A stretch of 35,812 nt of DNA, from contig CAZAFM010000011.1 in the NCBI GenBank assembly GCA_964484395.1, positions 1 through 35,812 on the forward strand, in the 5' to 3' direction. Every line of letters starts with the position of its first letter. Within the stretch, counting starts at the first letter, position 1. This stretch comes from CAZAFM01 sp964484395 (lineage in GTDB: Bacteria > Campylobacterota > Campylobacteria > Campylobacterales > CAZAFM01). A model generated the notes under the pieces. The model searched no databases. It was not told the DNA's origin and saw only the letters and a program-made list of their open reading frames with translations. Shown here in pieces: positions 32,343 through 35,812 of this stretch. A program made the position numbers and the translations under genes.

Positions 32343-32852
32343 TTAAGCTTTTTTAAGTGCTTTTATAATCTCTTGAAACATCTCAGGCATGGCAGAAGGG
32401 TCAGTGGCTGTAATTATATTTTTATCAACAGTAACTGGTTTTTCTGTATGAACTCCTCCTGCATTAGTTATATCATCTTTTATAGAGGGAAATGATGTAA
32501 GCTCTCTTCCCTTGCAAACTCCCGCCGAAACCAGCACCCAAGGACCATGACAGATAGCTCCAATAAGCTTTTTGCTCTTATCCATCTCTTTTACAAAGTC
32601 TGTTATTTTTTTGTTTGTCCTTAGCTTATCTGGGGCATATCCTCCCGGAATGAAGAGGAGATCATAGTCACTACTTACTACATCATCTATTGACTTTTTA
32701 GCCTCAAAAGTACCACCCTTTTTCCCATGAACCTTCTTTTTATCCTGAGATATAACATCCACCTCATACCCCTCCTCTAAAAAGCGATAGTAAGGGTATA
32801 AAAACTCAATATCTTCTACCATATCTTCTACAAATAGTGCTACTCTTAGCAT
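32343..32852 (-). CDS. PfpI/DJ-1 family protein
   Basis: The 169-aa protein has the class I glutamine-amidotransferase-like fold. The nucleophile elbow is GAICHGPW with Cys101 and His102, the acidic partner is Glu13 (VEDMVEDIEF) and the IPGGYAPDKLR loop follows. The closing part (TATDPSAMPEMFQEIIKAL) is typical of PfpI proteins. Members act as glyoxalase/deglycase-like stress proteins or peptidases; the activity here cannot be told. AAAAGGAG precedes ATG. It is divergent from ugd. Confidence 0.9.
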   Translation of the reverse strand: MLRVALFVEDMVEDIEFLYPYYRFLEEGYEVDVISQDKKKVHGKKGGTFEAKKSIDDVVSSDYDLLFIPGGYAPDKLRTNKKITDFVKEMDKSKKLIGAICHGPWVLVSAGVCKGRELTSFPSIKDDITNAGGVHTEKPVTVDKNIITATDPSAMPEMFQEIIKALKKA

Positions 32853-32962
32853 ATAATCTCCTTTTTTGCTTTTACACAGAGGATACCAGCTGTAGTAGAT
32901 AGTGTCAAGAGTGAAGAAACTAGGTAGCTGTATATAAAATAAGAATTAAACCACCTTATGTA

Positions 32963-32971
32963 TGATAAAAT
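32963..32971 (+). promoter_or_regulatory. Extended -10 of ugd
   Basis: TGATAAAAT is an extended -10 element about 30 bases upstream of the ugd start codon. It gives a short leader containing GAGGG as the ribosome binding site. Confidence 0.5.
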
Positions 32972-33001
32972 ATCCACCTTAAAACATATAGAGGGTTATA
33001 A

Positions 33002-34324
33002 ATGAATTTAGCAGTTATTGGGACAGGTTATGTTGGGCTAGTAAGTGGTGCTTGTTTTGCTGAGATGGGCAATAGAGTTGTATGTGTAGATGTAGATGAA
33101 AAAAAGATAGATGGTCTAAAAAATGGTGTAATTCCAATATATGAACCAGGACTTGATAGAATAGTTAGCAAAAATTATGAAGATAAAAGGTTGATATTTA
33201 CCACTGAGCTAAAAGAGGCCTTGCAGAAGTGTGAAATAGCTTTTATAGCAGTTGGAACCCCTATGGGAGAGGATGGAAGTGCTGATTTGAAGTATGTTTT
33301 AATGGTTGCTAAAAGTATTGGTGAAAATATGCAACAACCGCTTATTGTAGTAGATAAATCAACCGTTCCAGTAGGAACTGCTGATAAAGTTAGAGTTGCT
33401 ATAAAAGAGCAGTTAGATAAAAGAGGAGTTGATATAGAGTTTGATGTGGTTAGCAATCCTGAGTTTTTAAAAGAGGGTGATGCTATTAATGACTTTTTAA
33501 AGCCTGATAGAGTGGTTATTGGCGCTGATAAAGAGAGTTCATTAGAGACTTTAAAAGAGCTTTATGCGCCTTTTACAAGGTCTCATGAGAGATTTATAGG
33601 GATGGGTGTTAGAAGTGCTGAGATGACAAAGTATGCTGCAAATGCGATGCTTGCTACAAAGATAAGCTTTATGAATGAAGTGGCAAACATCTGTGAGAGA
33701 GTTGGAGCTAATGTAAATGATGTAAGAGTTGGTATAGGTAGTGATAGACGAATTGGTTATAGCTTCATCTATCCAGGATGTGGATATGGTGGAAGCTGTT
33801 TTCCTAAAGATGTCAGAGCATTAGAAAAGCTATCACTTGATGCAGGGTTTGAGCCTAAGGTGATAAAAGCTGTCCAAGAGGTCAATGAGTTTCAAAAAAC
33901 AGTTATTCCAAGTAGGATAGTAAAGGCTTTTGGAGATGATCTAAGTGGTAAATCCTTTGCTATTTGGGGTCTTAGCTTCAAGCCAGAGACTGATGATATG
34001 AGAGAGGCTAGCTCTGTTGTTATTATTAACGCCTTAGTAAGTAGGGGTGCTAAAATCAAAGCTTTTGATCCTCAAGCTATGGAGGATGCAAGAGAGTTTT
34101 ATCTAAAAGAGGTAGAAGGGGTTGAGTTTTGTGAAAACAAATATGATGCGCTAAATGGCTCAGATGCTATGATACTTGTAACAGAGTGGAAGGAGTTTAG
34201 AAGTCCTGATTTTTATGAGATTAAGCAGAGACTAAAAACCCCAGTTATTTTTGATGGTCGAAACCAGTACAAAAGTGAAAAACTAAAAGATTTAGGCTTC
34301 CAGTACTACCAGATTGGTGTATAA
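33002..34324 (+). CDS. ugd: UDP-glucose 6-dehydrogenase
   Basis: The 440-aa enzyme oxidises UDP-glucose to UDP-glucuronate for surface polysaccharide. The NAD motif is AVIGTGYVGLVSG (4-16). The substrate and catalytic parts are DKSTVPVGTA, NPEFLKEGDAI, Lys210 (EMTKYAANAMLA) and the nucleophile Cys266 in GYGGSCFPKD. GLSFKPETDDMREA marks the C-terminal UDP-binding domain. The full length is typical. No sugar-nucleotide partners are adjacent; the next genes are a 68-aa unknown and an aminotransferase. Confidence 0.96.
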   Translation: MNLAVIGTGYVGLVSGACFAEMGNRVVCVDVDEKKIDGLKNGVIPIYEPGLDRIVSKNYEDKRLIFTTELKEALQKCEIAFIAVGTPMGEDGSADLKYVLMVAKSIGENMQQPLIVVDKSTVPVGTADKVRVAIKEQLDKRGVDIEFDVVSNPEFLKEGDAINDFLKPDRVVIGADKESSLETLKELYAPFTRSHERFIGMGVRSAEMTKYAANAMLATKISFMNEVANICERVGANVNDVRVGIGSDRRIGYSFIYPGCGYGGSCFPKDVRALEKLSLDAGFEPKVIKAVQEVNEFQKTVIPSRIVKAFGDDLSGKSFAIWGLSFKPETDDMREASSVVIINALVSRGAKIKAFDPQAMEDAREFYLKEVEGVEFCENKYDALNGSDAMILVTEWKEFRSPDFYEIKQRLKTPVIFDGRNQYKSEKLKDLGFQYYQIGV

Positions 34325-34354
34325 CCCTTAGGATTTAGGAACACTATTTGCATC

Positions 34355-34379
34355 TAGCTCCCTAAAAACTAGGGGGCTA
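34355..34379 (+). promoter_or_regulatory. Hairpin covering the ribosome binding site of the 68-aa gene
   Basis: TAGCTCCCTA-AAAAC-TAGGGGGCTA forms ten pairs (one G-U). Its 3' arm contains GGGGG, the only ribosome binding site of the next gene, and its last base is the A of that gene's ATG. It is not followed by a T run. It may limit translation of the 68-aa gene or end the ugd mRNA. Confidence 0.55.
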
Positions 34380-34585
34380 TGATGGAAGTAGGTGCTAGTT
34401 CAAACTCTTTAGACTACACTATAGAGAAACAGTATTTTGATGGAAGGCGTAATGAGCCTGAAAGTAGTGTTGAAAAGATAAAGCAGAACATTAAAAACAG
34501 AGATGAGGAGAGTTCAGATCCAGAAGTTATGCAGATGATATCTCAATTAACTGGATTAGGACAGAAATTAGATATTGCTATATAA
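34379..34585 (+). CDS. Small hydrophilic protein of unknown function, 68 aa
   Basis: The frame opens ATG ATG at 34379/34382 with AGGGGG before it, and ends two bases before a possible start of the aminotransferase. The peptide is hydrophilic and charged, without Cys or a membrane span. It has an acidic middle (KNRDEESSDPE) and a helical end (VMQMISQLTGLGQKLDIAI). I do not recognise it. Position and binding site support a real gene, co-transcribed with the aminotransferase. The hairpin at its start suggests translational control. Confidence 0.7.
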   Translation: MMEVGASSNSLDYTIEKQYFDGRRNEPESSVEKIKQNIKNRDEESSDPEVMQMISQLTGLGQKLDIAI

Positions 34586-34593
34586 GGTTGTTG

Positions 34594-35718
34594 ATGAGAT
34601 TTAACCCCTATCCTTTTGAAAGACTTGCAAAGCTACTTGAAGATAGATGCCCAAATCCTAGAGAAGAGCTAATATCTCTTGCTATAGGAGAGCCACAGTT
34701 TCAAACCCCAGAATTTATACTCCAGGAGATAGAAAAGTATGCAGATGAGTTTAGTAAATATCCAAAAAGCTCAGGTGAAGAGTTTTTAAAAGAGTCCATA
34801 CTAGGCTTTATAAAAAGGCGTTTTGCTCTTAGTCTTGATATGAAAAACATCATACCTACTTTTGGAACTAGAGAGGTGTTGTTTAATCTCCCCCAGTTTC
34901 TATGTAGTGATATAGCAGAGCCAAAAATAGCCTTTACAAATCCCTTTTATCAGATATATGAGGGTGCTGCTATTGCCTCAAAAGCCAAGATAGAGTTCAT
35001 AGGCGTAGCTAGTAGTTTTGAGTCTTGTAAAGAGTATTTAAGAGATGTTGATGTGGTGATACTGAACTACCCAAACAATCCAACTGGTGAGGTCTTAAGT
35101 AAAGATGAGCTAAAAGAGTGGGTTAGGGGAGCTCATGATTTTGGATTTGTGCTGATAAATGATGAGTGCTACAGTGAGATATATCAAGATATAAAGCCAG
35201 TCTCTATACTTGAGGCTTCATATGAGCTATATGGTGAGTACAAAAATGTGATTGCCATCAACTCATTATCAAAAAGAAGCTCATGTGCTGGGTTAAGGGC
35301 TGGTTTTGTAGCAGGAGATAGTGAGATATTAGAGAGCTATATGCGATATAGAACTTATGTAGGATGTGCTCTACCTCTTCCTCTACAAAGAGGTGCCGCT
35401 AAAGCATGGAGTGATGATGTTCATGCAGAGGAGATAAGGAAAAAGTACTCCTACAATATGAAAGAAGCAAGCAGAATACTAGATATTAAAACCTCTGAGG
35501 CGACTTTTTATCTTTGGCTGGATGTTGGAGACGATTTAGCATTTTGTAGATATGCTTATGAAAACTACAACTTAAAGCTTCTTCCGGGATCATATCTAGG
35601 AAGACTTGGAGCTGGAGAGGGTATGATAAGAGTTGCTCTTGTGTATGAAGGTGAGCTTATGGATGAGGGCTTAGATAGACTAAAAAAATCAATTGAAAAT
35701 GTTATAGATAGGAATTAA
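34594..35718 (+). CDS. Class I/II PLP aminotransferase (probable succinyl-DAP aminotransferase)
   Basis: The 374-aa fold-type I aminotransferase has the PLP lysine in NSLSKRSSCAGLRAGF (Lys227) and NYPNNPTGEV and NDECYSEIY for cofactor binding. The C-terminal arginine region is GMIRVALV. In Campylobacterota this gene is commonly annotated as succinyldiaminopimelate transaminase (DapC). Its place directly before murC supports a role in lysine/peptidoglycan precursor supply, but aspartate aminotransferase activity cannot be excluded. I chose ATG 34594 with AAGG six bases upstream; TTG codons at 34588 and 34591 are possible alternatives. Confidence 0.9.
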   Translation: MRFNPYPFERLAKLLEDRCPNPREELISLAIGEPQFQTPEFILQEIEKYADEFSKYPKSSGEEFLKESILGFIKRRFALSLDMKNIIPTFGTREVLFNLPQFLCSDIAEPKIAFTNPFYQIYEGAAIASKAKIEFIGVASSFESCKEYLRDVDVVILNYPNNPTGEVLSKDELKEWVRGAHDFGFVLINDECYSEIYQDIKPVSILEASYELYGEYKNVIAINSLSKRSSCAGLRAGFVAGDSEILESYMRYRTYVGCALPLPLQRGAAKAWSDDVHAEEIRKKYSYNMKEASRILDIKTSEATFYLWLDVGDDLAFCRYAYENYNLKLLPGSYLGRLGAGEGMIRVALVYEGELMDEGLDRLKKSIENVIDRN

Positions 35719-35723
35719 ATATT

Positions 35724-35812
35724 ATGAATATACATTTTGTGGGTATAGGTGGTATAGGGCTTTCAGGGATTGCTAGATTTTTGCAAAATGACGGACACAG
35801 GGTTAGTGGCTC
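35724..35812 (+). CDS. murC: UDP-N-acetylmuramate-L-alanine ligase, 5' end only
   Basis: The first 29 codons read MNIHFVGIGGIGLSGIARFL and onward. This is the typical MurC N-terminus with its GIGGIG nucleotide loop for UDP-MurNAc. AGGA lies ten bases upstream and the gene starts six bases after the aminotransferase stop. It runs off the window edge. Confidence 0.92.
   Translation, partial: MNIHFVGIGGIGLSGIARFLQNDGHRVSG

Overview
The window comes from a low-GC, nitrogen-fixing member of the Campylobacterota (Epsilonproteobacteria, Sulfurimonas/Sulfurovum/Arcobacter-like). The evidence is the AT-rich coding style, the run pheS-pheT-aroA-ispH-rpsA-(unknown)-serA that I associate with this phylum, a CetB/Aer-type PAS protein, and a compact molybdenum nif cluster. 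Genus and species are inference. One 100-N assembly gap (3271-3370) interrupts the sequence.

Layout. (1) 1-2673: a VTT/DedA-type membrane protein, a secreted rhodanese-like protein, an SDR oxidoreductase, a 32-residue single-span membrane protein, and a second secreted rhodanese. (2) 2863-12538, minus strand: the nif cluster in the order nifH, an unrecognised 125-aa gene, nifD, nifK, then nifE, nifN, nifX, a DUF269 (NifX-associated) gene, fdxB, nifW, nifZ and a [2Fe-2S] ferredoxin. A good -24/-12 sigma-54 promoter lies before nifH, a terminator-like hairpin follows nifK, and stable hairpins follow the 125-aa gene and nifD. A short inverted-repeat element (MITE-like) sits between nifZ and the ferredoxin and holds the gap. 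(3) 12678-15073, minus: a SulP/STAS anion transporter and a tandem universal stress protein. (4) 15193-17762, minus: a 7TMR-DISM histidine kinase with an OmpR-type response regulator, divergent from (5) 17841-21227, plus: a secreted alpha/beta hydrolase and a duplicated beta-helix protein. (6) 21509-31283, plus: the housekeeping operon pheS, pheT, aroA, ispH, rpsA, a membrane-anchored unknown, serA and a PAS protein. (7) pyrB and a PfpI/DJ-1 gene on minus, then ugd, a 68-aa unknown gene, a class I aminotransferase and the first 89 bases of murC on plus.

How it works together. NifH and NifDK are the Mo-nitrogenase. NifE, NifN, NifX and the DUF269 protein build and carry the FeMo cofactor. FdxB and the [2Fe-2S] ferredoxin are likely electron carriers, and NifW and NifZ act in NifDK maturation. 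nifB, nifV, nifS, nifU, nifA and molybdate-uptake genes are not in the window. The most interesting unexplained item is the 125-aa gene between nifH and nifD, where other lineages have nothing or the PII-like nifI genes. Also notable are the hairpin directly after that gene, the element inserted just before the ferredoxin, an 11-bp tandem repeat before the two-component system, and a hairpin that covers the ribosome binding site of the 68-aa gene. I found no CRISPR array, rRNA, tRNA, phage genes or intact transposase.
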